Counted from the first letter of the stretch, positions 10,701 to 20,592 are shown. The stretch: 48,869 bases of DNA from an uncultured Candidatus Melainabacteria bacterium (GCA_949915775.1 CATLEG010000004.1:1-48869), one strand, 5' to 3'. The notes: generated from the letters alone by a model not told the origin. Translations and numbers: made by a program.

Positions 10701-13193
10701 TTGAGAGAGATGAAAGATATATTTTTAACAATTCACGGGCATTTTTATCAGCCGCCGCGCGAAAATCCATGGCTTGAAGCGATTGAACTTCAAGACAGCG
10801 CACTGCCGTTTCACGATTGGAATGAAAGAATAAACAAGGAATGTTATAATCCTAACTCCGTATCTAAAATCGTAGACAGCAGAAACAGAATTCTTGATGT
10901 TGTTAATAACTATGAATATATGAGTTTCAATTTTGGACCTACTCTTCTATCATGGATGGAACATTTTGCTCCGCTTACTTATGAACGCATTATAAAAGCT
11001 GATATTGAAAGTATTGCTGAGCATAATGGTCATGGAAACGCAATGGCGCAGGTTTATAACCATATAATTATGCCGCTAGCAAATGAACATGACAAAGAAA
11101 CTCAAATAAAATGGGGGATAAGAGATTTTGAATACCGTTTCGGAAGGAAACCGGAAGGGATGTGGCTTGCTGAAACTGCTGTTGATGACGATACTTTAAG
11201 ACTTTTAGAATCAAACGGTATTAAATTCACAGTTCTTTCACCATATCAGGCTGATAAATTTAAACAAAAAGGCGACAGAGATTGGACAGATGTAAGTTGG
11301 GGAAATATTGACCCTGCACGCTCATATAGATATTATATAAAATCAGCCCCAGGTAAATTTATAGATTTATTCTTCTACGACGGTGCAATATCACGCTCAG
11401 TTGCATTTGATGAATTATTAAAAGACGGAAATAAATTTATCCGGCGTTTAAAAGAAGGTGTTTCTGATTGCAGAAACTTCCCGCAGCTTATAAACATAGC
11501 AACTGATGGGGAAAGTTATGGTCACCACACTAAATTCGGTGACATGGCTCTTTCATATGTTCTTAAAATTCGTGCAAAAGATGAAGGATTTACCATTACG
11601 AATTACGCAGAATTTTTAGACAAATACAGAAGTGATTGTGAAGTAGAAATCAAACAAGCATCAAGCTGGAGCTGCTTCCATGGCGTTGGCAGATGGAAAG
11701 AAGATTGCGGCTGTTCAACAGGCGGTCATCCCGGCTGGAATCAAAAATGGAGAAAACCTTTAAGACAGGCTCTTGATTATTTGAGAGATGAATTTATTGA
11801 AATATTTGAAACTGAAGGTAAAAAATATTTTATAAATGATGTATGGGAAACCAGAAATAAATATATTGATGTAATTCTTGATCGTAATGAAATGAATGTA
11901 AAAAAATTCCAGCAGGTGAATTTTAAATCCGATTTGTCTGATAATGATAAAGTTCATGCAATGGAACTTCTTGAAATACAGCGTCAAGAACTTTTAATGT
12001 ATACAAGCTGCGGCTGGTTTTTCTCAGAGATTTCCGGTATCGAAACTGTTCAAATTATGAAATATGCAGCACGCGCAATGCAGTTAGCGGCAAAGTTTAC
12101 AGATAAAAACCTTGAAGAGAAATTTTTAAACATTTTATCTGAAGCGAAAAGCAACATGCCGGAACATGGCACAGGCAAAGATATTTTTGAACGTTTTGTA
12201 AAACCATCAATTGTTACAACAAAACAAATTGCCAGCTTATGGGCATTATCTTCGCTTTATCAGGATTTTGAGGATGAAGAAAGCGTATATTGCTATACTA
12301 TAAACAGAAAAACGTATAAAAAAGTTCAAAAAGGAAATTCAGCCTTTATTATTGGTCATATTGAAATACAATCAAAAATCACATTACAAAAATCAAATGT
12401 TATGTTTGCTCTTATGCAGTATTCAGGCGGAGATTTCCACTGTGCAATCAAAGAGTATTCGGATGATTTAGAATTCAATAGAATAAAAAATAATTTAATC
12501 AAAATATTCATGATGAATCCGCTTACAGAAATTATTCGTTCAATGGATGAAATCTTTGGAAAAGAATATTTTACATTAAAAGACATATTTATTGAAGAAC
12601 GCAGAAAAATTTTACAAATTCTTTTAAAAGGAAAACTTGAAAAATTTTCTCAAATTTATCAAAATATGTATGACGAAGGTAAAGGTTCTATTTACCACCT
12701 GCAAGGACTTGGACTTAAAATACCCGATGAATTTAAAATTTCTGCACAATATGCTTTAAGCCATAAATTCAATGATATAGTTATACATTCCGGCGGTTTT
12801 GTTGAAGAAGATTTAATTCAGCAGGCAAAAGATATTAATTATGAAGCTCAAAAAATAGGTATTAAGCTTGATAAATCAAAATCTAATGATTTATTCAGCC
12901 GAAAAATTTTACAAAATATCAACAGACTTGTTCACAGTTTTGAAATTCAACAGGCTGACGTTGTCTTAGAACTTTTTGATAATATAGAAAAGCTTGAACT
13001 TGAAGTTGATATTTCAGAAGCTCAAAATACATATTTTTCAAAGATTTATCACCGCATAGGAGACATTTTAGAAACAACTTCCAAACGTTCAGCTAATATA
13101 AAATTTATTGAAATGTTATTGGAAATTGGCGAAAAACTAAATATTAATACTGAATTTTACCACAGAAAACTTGACAAAATGCTTTCAAAATAG
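10701..13193 (+). CDS. Glycoside hydrolase family 57-like / DUF3536 protein
   Basis: IHGHFYQPPRENPWLEAIE, GMWLAETAVDDDTL, ATDGESYGHHTKFGD. Confidence 0.88.
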   Translation: MREMKDIFLTIHGHFYQPPRENPWLEAIELQDSALPFHDWNERINKECYNPNSVSKIVDSRNRILDVVNNYEYMSFNFGPTLLSWMEHFAPLTYERIIKADIESIAEHNGHGNAMAQVYNHIIMPLANEHDKETQIKWGIRDFEYRFGRKPEGMWLAETAVDDDTLRLLESNGIKFTVLSPYQADKFKQKGDRDWTDVSWGNIDPARSYRYYIKSAPGKFIDLFFYDGAISRSVAFDELLKDGNKFIRRLKEGVSDCRNFPQLINIATDGESYGHHTKFGDMALSYVLKIRAKDEGFTITNYAEFLDKYRSDCEVEIKQASSWSCFHGVGRWKEDCGCSTGGHPGWNQKWRKPLRQALDYLRDEFIEIFETEGKKYFINDVWETRNKYIDVILDRNEMNVKKFQQVNFKSDLSDNDKVHAMELLEIQRQELLMYTSCGWFFSEISGIETVQIMKYAARAMQLAAKFTDKNLEEKFLNILSEAKSNMPEHGTGKDIFERFVKPSIVTTKQIASLWALSSLYQDFEDEESVYCYTINRKTYKKVQKGNSAFIIGHIEIQSKITLQKSNVMFALMQYSGGDFHCAIKEYSDDLEFNRIKNNLIKIFMMNPLTEIIRSMDEIFGKEYFTLKDIFIEERRKILQILLKGKLEKFSQIYQNMYDEGKGSIYHLQGLGLKIPDEFKISAQYALSHKFNDIVIHSGGFVEEDLIQQAKDINYEAQKIGIKLDKSKSNDLFSRKILQNINRLVHSFEIQQADVVLELFDNIEKLELEVDISEAQNTYFSKIYHRIGDILETTSKRSANIKFIEMLLEIGEKLNINTEFYHRKLDKMLSK

Positions 13194-13202
13194 GAGAGAA
13201 TA

Positions 13203-14966
13203 ATGGAATCGACAATAATTTTAGATAAGTTAAATTCCCCGAAAGATTTAAAAAAGATGTCTTTTAACGAGATGAAAGATTTAGCCGGAGAAATCAGAGA
13301 ATTAATAATAAAAAAAGTAAATACAATCGGTGGTCATATGGGACCTAATCTTGGTATTGTAGAAGCAACAATTGCACTGCATTATGTATTCAATTCTCCT
13401 GTTGACAAAATTGTTTACGATGTATCACACCAATGCTATCCTCACAAGATTTTAACAGGTAGAAAAGAAGGTTTTACTAATCCTGATAATTATCTTAAAT
13501 ACACCGGTTACACAGCTCCAGAAGAAAGTGAACATGATTTATTTAAAGTTGGTCATACTTCAACTGCTGCCAGCTTAGCTTGCGGAGTTGCAAAAGCTAG
13601 AGACTTAAAAGGTGAAAAAGGAAATGTAATTGCTTTAGTCGGCGATGGCTCTTTAAGCGGCGGCGAAGCATTAGAAGGCTTAGATAACGCAGCTGCTTTA
13701 GATTCTAATATCATTATTGTTATTAACGATAACGATATGTCCATAGCCGAAAACCATGGCGGTGTTTATGACAATTTAAAATTATTACGTAACACAAACG
13801 GCAAAGCTGAATGTAATTTCTTTAAATCTCTTGGTTTTGAATACTATTATGTTGCAGAAGGTAATAATGTTGAAAAACTTGTTGAAACTTTTGAAATAGT
13901 TAAAGATACAAACAAACCGACAATTGTTCATATAAAAACTCAAAAAGGCTGCGGACTTTCTGTTGCTGAACAAAACAAAGAAGCCTTTCACTGGATTTTA
14001 CCCGGAACTTTAGATGAAAACAAACAACCAGTAGAATTAGTTGAAAATTACACCTCACTCACACGTGAATATATTTTAAACAAAACGAAAGAAGACAAAA
14101 CCGTTATTGCAGTAAATGCAGGAACTCCAGGAGTTTTTGGGTTTGATTCTGAATTTAGAAATACATTAGGCAAACAATATACTGACGTCGGTATTGCAGA
14201 AGAACATGCAGTGGCATATTCATCCGCTCTTGCAAAATGCGGAGCTAAACCAATTTTCACAGTAATGAGCTCATTTGTTCAAAGAACTTATGACCAGTTG
14301 TCCCAAGATTTATGTCTAAACAATTCACCTCTTACTATGCTTGTATATTGGGGAGGAATTTCTGGCGCAGATGCAACTCATTTGTGCACATTTGACATAC
14401 CTTTAATTTCTAATATCCCTAATATGGTTTATCTTGCACCAACTAACAAAGAAGAATATTTAGCAATGCTTAACTGGTCAGTAGAACAAACTCAATATCC
14501 TGTAGCAATAAGAGTTCCTAATATTGCTCTTGTTTCAACAGGTATCGAAGATAATACCGATTATTCTGTTTTAAATAAATTTAAAATTGAAGAATCTGGT
14601 GAAGAAATTGCCATAATTGCTGCCGGAAATTTCTTTGCGTTAGGTAAAGATTTAAAAGATTATTTAAAAGAAAAATTTGGATATAATGCAACATTAATCA
14701 ATCCGCGATTCTTGACCGGTATTGATGAAGACTTATTGGAAAATTTAAAACAAAATCACAAGATTGTAATAACATTAGAAGACGGCGAACTTGACGGCGG
14801 TTTTGGTGAAAAAATCACAAGATTTTACGGAAACAGCAATATGAAAGTATTGAATTACGGTTCAATAAAAGAATTTACAGACCGTATTCCTCTTGATGAG
14901 TTGTATCAAAGATACAGATTGACTCCTGAATTAATTTCGGAAGATATACAGGCAAATTTTAAATAA
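13203..14966 (+). CDS. dxs: 1-deoxy-D-xylulose-5-phosphate synthase-like transketolase
   Basis: IGGHMGPNLGIVEATIALHYVFNSPVDKIVYDVSHQCYPHKILTGR, VGDGSLSGGEALEGLDNAA, VGIAEEHAV. Confidence 0.82.
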   Translation: MESTIILDKLNSPKDLKKMSFNEMKDLAGEIRELIIKKVNTIGGHMGPNLGIVEATIALHYVFNSPVDKIVYDVSHQCYPHKILTGRKEGFTNPDNYLKYTGYTAPEESEHDLFKVGHTSTAASLACGVAKARDLKGEKGNVIALVGDGSLSGGEALEGLDNAAALDSNIIIVINDNDMSIAENHGGVYDNLKLLRNTNGKAECNFFKSLGFEYYYVAEGNNVEKLVETFEIVKDTNKPTIVHIKTQKGCGLSVAEQNKEAFHWILPGTLDENKQPVELVENYTSLTREYILNKTKEDKTVIAVNAGTPGVFGFDSEFRNTLGKQYTDVGIAEEHAVAYSSALAKCGAKPIFTVMSSFVQRTYDQLSQDLCLNNSPLTMLVYWGGISGADATHLCTFDIPLISNIPNMVYLAPTNKEEYLAMLNWSVEQTQYPVAIRVPNIALVSTGIEDNTDYSVLNKFKIEESGEEIAIIAAGNFFALGKDLKDYLKEKFGYNATLINPRFLTGIDEDLLENLKQNHKIVITLEDGELDGGFGEKITRFYGNSNMKVLNYGSIKEFTDRIPLDELYQRYRLTPELISEDIQANFK

Positions 14967-15048
14967 TAGAAATCTTTTCTTAAAAATCTTTAATATTTAA
15001 ATATTTTCACCTTCCTTGTGATAAAATATTTATAAAGAGGGATAGATT

Positions 15049-16791
15049 TTGAGGGAAAGATTAAGAAATAAACAGGAAAATGAACTGGAAAAAAGAAGTA
15101 GAACTCTAGATAAGATAGTAGGATTTTTACATATATTCTTTATCGGATTTATGACTCTTCTTATAATATACCTTTTCTTTATTCAAGTCGTTGACGTTGG
15201 TAAATATAGAGCAAGAGCAAGAAGTCAGCGTGTCGGCAGAATTTTTTCAATGCGAGGCGACATTTATGATAGAAACGGGATTAAACTTGCTACAGACAAG
15301 GTTTATTCGGATGTTTATGCACACCCTGCCGACTACGACCATACACCGGAAGAACTTGCTCAAAAACTTGCACCTATATTAAAAATGCCAAAAAACCAAC
15401 TTTTACAAAAACTAAAAAAACCAGGCCCTGTTATTACACTAAAAAAAGATATTGACAGAAATACTTCAAAAGAAATTGCGAAATTGCATTTAAGAGAAAT
15501 AAGTTTAGGCAAAAAAAACACAAGAGAATACCCTCAAGGAACTCTTGCTGCACATGTTTTAGGGTACTATAACTTTGATGCCGATATCGCAAACGGCATT
15601 GAATACACAGCTAAAGATAAACTTGAACATGTAATTAATACCGTTAAATTTCAAAAAACAAGAGACGGTAAAATTATTTATGATTTCACAACTGACCCTG
15701 TAGCAACAACAACAAATCCAAAAGGTGAAAATGTCACCTTAACTATTGATGCCGCAATACAACATATTTGCGAAAAAGAAATTGAAAAAAAAGTAAATGA
15801 AACAAGAGCAGATGGCGGCGCAGTTATAGTTATGAATCCTAAAAACGGCGAAATTCTTGCATATGCGGTTTATCCAACATTTGACCCTAACAATTACAGG
15901 AAAGCAACGCCGACTCAATTGAAAAACTGGACACTGACAGACGTATTTCCGCCTGGTTCTACATTTAAAACAATTACTGTTGCTTCAGCAATGGATTTAG
16001 GCAAAATCAATGAACATTCAAAAGTTATGGATACCGGTAAAATGACTATCGGAAAATGGGAAATTAAAAACCACGATTATCATATACACCCTTATCCTGG
16101 TATGATTTCACTTGAATATTTATTTGAACATTCAAGCAACATCGGTTCAATTAATATTGCAAGAATGATGTCTCCTTTTGAATTTTACGGAGTTTTGAAA
16201 AAATTTGGCTACGGAAGTAAAACAGGAATTGACCTGCCGGGTGAATCCAGCGGCCTGTTGCAATCCTGGGCTCATTGGGATCAAGGTCTTCATGCAACAA
16301 TGGCATACGGCTATGGTACTTCAGTTACTGCAATACAAATGATTTCTGCTGTACAAGCAATTGCAAACAACGGGGTAAAAGTTACACCGCATATTATAAA
16401 ATATTCTCAAGAAGAATTTGATAATAAAATTCATTATACTCAGGTAATAAAACCCGAAACCGCTCAGGCTGTAACCAGACTACTTGTTGCAAGTATCGAA
16501 AACAGTAAATCTGAAGTTAAAATGGACAAATACAAAGTTGCCGAAAAAACAGGAACTTCCAGAAAACCAAATAAAAGCGGCTCCGGATACTCATCATATC
16601 TATATACATCTTCAATCGGTTATTTGCCGGCATCAGATCCGCAGGTTTTGATATACGTAATTGTAGACAGTCCAAAAGAAGGTGCAATATGGGGAAGTAC
16701 AGTTGCGGCACCGGTTTTCAAAGAAGTCGCGACACAAGTTGCAAGAATAATGAATTTAAAACCAGATAAGGCAATGCGGCAGCCGGAGTGA
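15049..16791 (+). CDS. Penicillin-binding protein, FtsI/PBP2-type transpeptidase (TTG start)
   Basis: MRGDIYDRNG, PPGSTFKTIT, EHSSNIGSI and AEKTGTS (SxxK/SxN/KTG). The last five codons (MRQPE) lie in GC-rich repeat-like DNA. Confidence 0.93.
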   Translation: MRERLRNKQENELEKRSRTLDKIVGFLHIFFIGFMTLLIIYLFFIQVVDVGKYRARARSQRVGRIFSMRGDIYDRNGIKLATDKVYSDVYAHPADYDHTPEELAQKLAPILKMPKNQLLQKLKKPGPVITLKKDIDRNTSKEIAKLHLREISLGKKNTREYPQGTLAAHVLGYYNFDADIANGIEYTAKDKLEHVINTVKFQKTRDGKIIYDFTTDPVATTTNPKGENVTLTIDAAIQHICEKEIEKKVNETRADGGAVIVMNPKNGEILAYAVYPTFDPNNYRKATPTQLKNWTLTDVFPPGSTFKTITVASAMDLGKINEHSKVMDTGKMTIGKWEIKNHDYHIHPYPGMISLEYLFEHSSNIGSINIARMMSPFEFYGVLKKFGYGSKTGIDLPGESSGLLQSWAHWDQGLHATMAYGYGTSVTAIQMISAVQAIANNGVKVTPHIIKYSQEEFDNKIHYTQVIKPETAQAVTRLLVASIENSKSEVKMDKYKVAEKTGTSRKPNKSGSGYSSYLYTSSIGYLPASDPQVLIYVIVDSPKEGAIWGSTVAAPVFKEVATQVARIMNLKPDKAMRQPE

Positions 16792-16889
16792 GCCGGTATC
16801 GGCTTGCGATGAGCAAGACGAGCAGGGCGTAACTCAACGATAGCGACGTAGGATTGCAGACACGAAGTGTCGAAACCCACAGGAGCATA
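16770..16889. repeat. GC-rich hairpin-dense island overlapping the PBP 3' end
   Basis: ccggagtgagccgg, cttgcgatgagcaag (16803-16817), gacacgaagtgtc (16859-16871); GC content far above flanking DNA. Confidence 0.6.
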
Positions 16890-16910
16890 AAACAAAAGGA
16901 GAAACAATAA

Positions 16911-18566
16911 ATGAAACTTGACGAATTAATCGAATACTTAGATTATAAAGATTTAATAAATTTCAAAAATATTGATATAACTGGAATTTCCTATAACTCA
17001 AAAACAACAAAAAAAGGGGATATATTCATTTGTCTTATTGGAGAACACACAGATGGACACGAATTTGCAAAAATGGCTATTGATAATGGCGCTGCTGCAC
17101 TTTTAGTCGAAAGAAAAGTTGAAGGTACAAAAATTCCTCAAGTAGTTGTTTCTTCCACAAGACATAAAATCGCTAATATTGCAGACAGATTTTATTCAAG
17201 CCCATCCAAAGGAATTAATTTAATAGGGATAACCGGCACAAACGGAAAAACTACTGTTACTCATTTAATCCAGAAAATCTTTGAAGAAAACGAACAAAAA
17301 TGTGCACTTATCGGAACTTTAGGTTATAAATTAAGCTCAAACGGAGAATACAGAGATGCAAAACACACAACTCCTCAAGCTCCGGAACTTCAAGCAACAT
17401 TAAGAATGATTAAAGATGTTGAAAAAATTGACAATGTTGTAATGGAAGTAAGTTCACACGCTCTAGAACAAAATCGCGTAGGCGGATGCCGTTTTAACGG
17501 CGCTGTATTAACAAATCTTACACAAGATCATTTAGATTACCACATAACAATGGATAACTATTTCGATGCAAAAGCTTTATTGTTCCGTTCACTTTCCCCT
17601 CTAACTCTGGGAGAGGGTAGAATTCTCAACGAGCCTGTGAGTTGTAAGAATTCGGGTGAGGGTGTTACACACGCAGACCTGCCGATAAATGTTGGTGATA
17701 ATTTTATAAATTCTAGTGAGGGTTCTTTTGCAGTAATTAACGCCGATGATGCTTACGCTGAAAGATTTTTAAATGTAGTACCCGAAGGTGTTAGAAAATT
17801 TACTTATGGCGTTAAAACCGAAAGTAATGTAATGGCAAAAGATATTAATTTTTCTCTAAACGGTGCTGAATTTACACTTGTAATCAATAAAAATTGTCAT
17901 TCTGAGCCTTTAGGCGAAGAATCCCATGAGATCTTTCGCTCTGCTCAAGATGACAATTATAAAGTTAATCTTCACATGAACGGAATGTTCAGTGTTTATA
18001 ACGTACTTGCGGCCGTTACCGCGGCATTGGCAATGGGAATTGATATAGAAGTTTCTTTAAAAGCTTTGCAAAACGTTAAAGGTGTTGCAGGAAGATTTGA
18101 AGCAGTTGTAAAAAAACCCCTTGTAATCGTAGATTATGCACATACTCCAGATGGTTTGGAAAACGTTTTGAAATCAGCAAGAGAAATTACACCGGCTGAT
18201 GGCAAATTAATTTGTTTATTTGGCTGCGGCGGCGACAGAGATGCTACAAAACGTCCAAAAATGGGAGCTATTGCTGAAAAACTTGCCGATAAAATCGTTA
18301 TAACAAGCGACAATCCGCGTTCTGAAGATCCGCAAATAATTATCACAGATATTATTGCTGGCTTAAAATCCGTTAATACAGAAAACGTAATCGTCGAACC
18401 AGACAGAGGAACAGCAATCGGACTTTTAAAAACAATAGCAAACAACAATGATGTTGTAATTATTGCAGGAAAAGGCCACGAAGATTATCAAATCTTAAAA
18501 GACAAAACAATTCACTTTGATGACCGCGAAGAAGCACGTAAAGTTTTTGAAGGCAGTGTAATATAA
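16911..18566 (+). CDS. murE: UDP-N-acetylmuramyl-tripeptide synthetase (MurE ligase) with two repeat-like in-frame insertions
   Basis: GITGTNGKTTVTHLIQ, HTTPQAPELQATLR, MEVSSHALEQNRV, DYAHTPDGLENVL, GCGGDRDATKRPKMG, TSDNPRSEDP; plus SPLTLGEGR...NSSEG and NCHSEPLGEESHEIFRSAQDDN. Confidence 0.94.
   Translation: MKLDELIEYLDYKDLINFKNIDITGISYNSKTTKKGDIFICLIGEHTDGHEFAKMAIDNGAAALLVERKVEGTKIPQVVVSSTRHKIANIADRFYSSPSKGINLIGITGTNGKTTVTHLIQKIFEENEQKCALIGTLGYKLSSNGEYRDAKHTTPQAPELQATLRMIKDVEKIDNVVMEVSSHALEQNRVGGCRFNGAVLTNLTQDHLDYHITMDNYFDAKALLFRSLSPLTLGEGRILNEPVSCKNSGEGVTHADLPINVGDNFINSSEGSFAVINADDAYAERFLNVVPEGVRKFTYGVKTESNVMAKDINFSLNGAEFTLVINKNCHSEPLGEESHEIFRSAQDDNYKVNLHMNGMFSVYNVLAAVTAALAMGIDIEVSLKALQNVKGVAGRFEAVVKKPLVIVDYAHTPDGLENVLKSAREITPADGKLICLFGCGGDRDATKRPKMGAIAEKLADKIVITSDNPRSEDPQIIITDIIAGLKSVNTENVIVEPDRGTAIGLLKTIANNNDVVIIAGKGHEDYQILKDKTIHFDDREEARKVFEGSVI
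17592..17730 (+). repeat. Intergenic-repeat-like insertion inside murE (insert 1, boundaries approximate)
   Basis: cccctctaactctgggagagggtagaattct...aagaattcgggtgagggt; agaattcgggtga is also present at 24898-24910. Confidence 0.7.
17892..17958 (+). repeat. Palindromic repeat inside murE (insert 2)
   Basis: aattgtcattctgagc...ctcaagatgacaatt with 8-bp perfect terminal inverted repeats; matches the widespread tgtcattctgag...gaagaatc intergenic repeat type. Confidence 0.8.
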
Positions 18567-18589
18567 CAATGTTCTTAAATAATAATTAA

Positions 18590-18618
18590 TATCCGACAAT
18601 TATAAAAATTGTCGGATA
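18590..18618. terminator. Terminator-like hairpin between convergent murE and glnA
   Basis: tatccgacaatt ataaa aattgtcggata: 12-bp perfect stem. Confidence 0.75.
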
Positions 18619-18654
18619 TATTTGTAAAATTTTATAAAAGTTATTAATGATTTT

Positions 18655-20019
18655 TTAATATCTTTCTAAATATCTATCAATTTCCCATTGAGAAACATAT
18701 GTTCTAAATGAATCCCACTCTTTTTTCTTAGCTGACATAAATTCATTAAATATATGTTCACCTAAAGCAGCACGAGACACAAGAGATTTATCAAAATAAT
18801 CCAAAGCCTCTGCCAAAGAACCCGGAAGAGCATCAATTCTCTGTTTTTTACGTTCTTTTGTCGTTAATTTATAAATATTACTTTCTACAGGTGCCGGCGG
18901 ATCAATTTTGTTTCTCACACCATCTAAACATGCTTCCAAAATAGCAGCAAAAGCGAGATAAGGATTACATGCCGGATCCGGTGAGCGAAGTTCTACACGA
19001 GTTGACATTCCGCGTTTTGCTGGAACCCTCAACAGTGCACTTCTATTCGCTAATGACCATGCTAGATAGACAGGAGCTTCATAACCTGGGACTAAGCGTT
19101 TAAAACTATTTACTGTCGGGTTAAGAATTGCTGTTATACTTTTTACATGTTTTAGCATACCGCCAATTGAGTATTTCGCAATATCAGAAAGCTGATATTC
19201 AGCATTTTCATCGTAAAAAGCATTTTTACCATCTTTAAACAATGAAACATTACAATGCATACCGGAACCGTTTATACCATAAATAGGTTTCGGCATAAAT
19301 GTTGCATGTAAATTATGTTTAGCAGCAATTGCTTTGACTGCAATTTTAAATGTTGCAACATTATCAGCAGCAGTCAGAACATCTGCATATCTAAAATCAA
19401 CTTCATGCTGTCCATCTGCAACTTCATGGTGAGATGCCTCAATATCAAAACCCATTTCTTGCAAAGTCAAAACAATATCAGATCTAACATCTTCGCCTAA
19501 ATCTTCCGGTCCTACATCATAATATCCGGCACTATCTTGAGTTGTTGTTGTAACATTTCCATTCTTATCTTTTGCAAATAAAAAGAATTCAGCTTCCGGA
19601 CCAATATTCATTGAAAATCCCATTTTTTCAGCTTCTTTCATAAGACGTTTCAAATTACATCTCGGACAACCTTCAAATGGAGTTCCATCAGCATTATAAA
19701 TATCACAAATAAGTCTTGCGGAATTAATTCCATCTTGTCCTCTCCATGGCAAAATTTGGAATGAATTTTTATCAGGATAGAAAAACATATCAGAAGTTTC
19801 AATGCTTCTAAAACCTTTAATTGATGAACCATCAAGCATAATTTCATTATTCAAAACTTTCTCAATATGATGCGATGGTATTGTCATATTTTTGACCTGA
19901 CCATTTATATCGACAAATTGAAGTTTTATAAATTTAATATTATATTCTTTTATTAAACTTTTAATTTCTTCATCAGTGAACTGTTTGTTGTCTAACCTTG
20001 TGTGAGTGAATTCTTTCAT
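18655..20019 (-). CDS. glnA: Glutamine synthetase type I
   Basis: LQFVDINGQVKNMTIP, MLDGSSIKGF, GSGMHCNVSLF, VPGYEAPVYLAWSLANRSALLRVP, RVELRSPDPACNPYLAFAA. Confidence 0.95.
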   Translation of the reverse strand: MKEFTHTRLDNKQFTDEEIKSLIKEYNIKFIKLQFVDINGQVKNMTIPSHHIEKVLNNEIMLDGSSIKGFRSIETSDMFFYPDKNSFQILPWRGQDGINSARLICDIYNADGTPFEGCPRCNLKRLMKEAEKMGFSMNIGPEAEFFLFAKDKNGNVTTTTQDSAGYYDVGPEDLGEDVRSDIVLTLQEMGFDIEASHHEVADGQHEVDFRYADVLTAADNVATFKIAVKAIAAKHNLHATFMPKPIYGINGSGMHCNVSLFKDGKNAFYDENAEYQLSDIAKYSIGGMLKHVKSITAILNPTVNSFKRLVPGYEAPVYLAWSLANRSALLRVPAKRGMSTRVELRSPDPACNPYLAFAAILEACLDGVRNKIDPPAPVESNIYKLTTKERKKQRIDALPGSLAEALDYFDKSLVSRAALGEHIFNEFMSAKKKEWDSFRTYVSQWEIDRYLERY

Positions 20020-20462
20020 AAAACCTTCTTTCTATTTCTTTATCAGAATACTTTTTTTTGAACGAAAGGTCAAGGGTTTTTAAATTAAGATTAAGTAAAG
20101 GTTTTGACGAATATTTTAAGTTTTCTTAATGTTTTTCTAAAAATACGTTTAATTATTGAAAAATTGTGGCATATTTATTATTACTTGAGGGATAGGAAAT
20201 TTTATTTATTAAAAATCTTATTTTTGATGTTAAATTCATCTATGCCGTAAAAAGCGTTATATTTAAGCTATTTATGAATACATGTAAAGAAATGTAACAA
20301 TATAAACAAGATATAGCAATTATATACTCCAGAAATACTTTATATAAATGTAAGCGATAAACAAAAGATTAATCAAAGAATTAAATAAACACGAGACAAT
20401 TTACACTACCTACTACACACTAACCTTCTACACACGAGGAATTACGTAAAAAGAATTCCGAA

Positions 20463-20490
20463 CTCTATCTTCCAGATAGGGTTTTTTTTT
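20463..20490 (+). terminator. Strong plus-strand intrinsic terminator in ORF-free DNA
   Basis: 9-bp stem actctatct-tcc-agatagggt followed by a T9 run; no plus-strand ORF upstream. Confidence 0.7.
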
Positions 20491-20592
20491 GGCCAGTTAA
20501 GCTGGCTTTCCCTCTTTGCAGGTTTTGAATAACACTTTTTAGTTTACTCTAAAAAGTCTTCCAACAAAGTTGGCTTCCCATTTTTTTAATTT

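Noticed and set aside
16620-16907. Minus-strand 95-aa ORF across the PBP/murE junction
   Set aside because: Arises from the GC-rich hairpin island and the antisense of PBP; no domain support.
20020-20592. Cyanobacterial glutamine riboswitch (glnA motif) upstream of glnA
   Set aside because: I could not find the expected conserved blocks (such as a GACGGAAGUAGG-like segment) on the minus strand.
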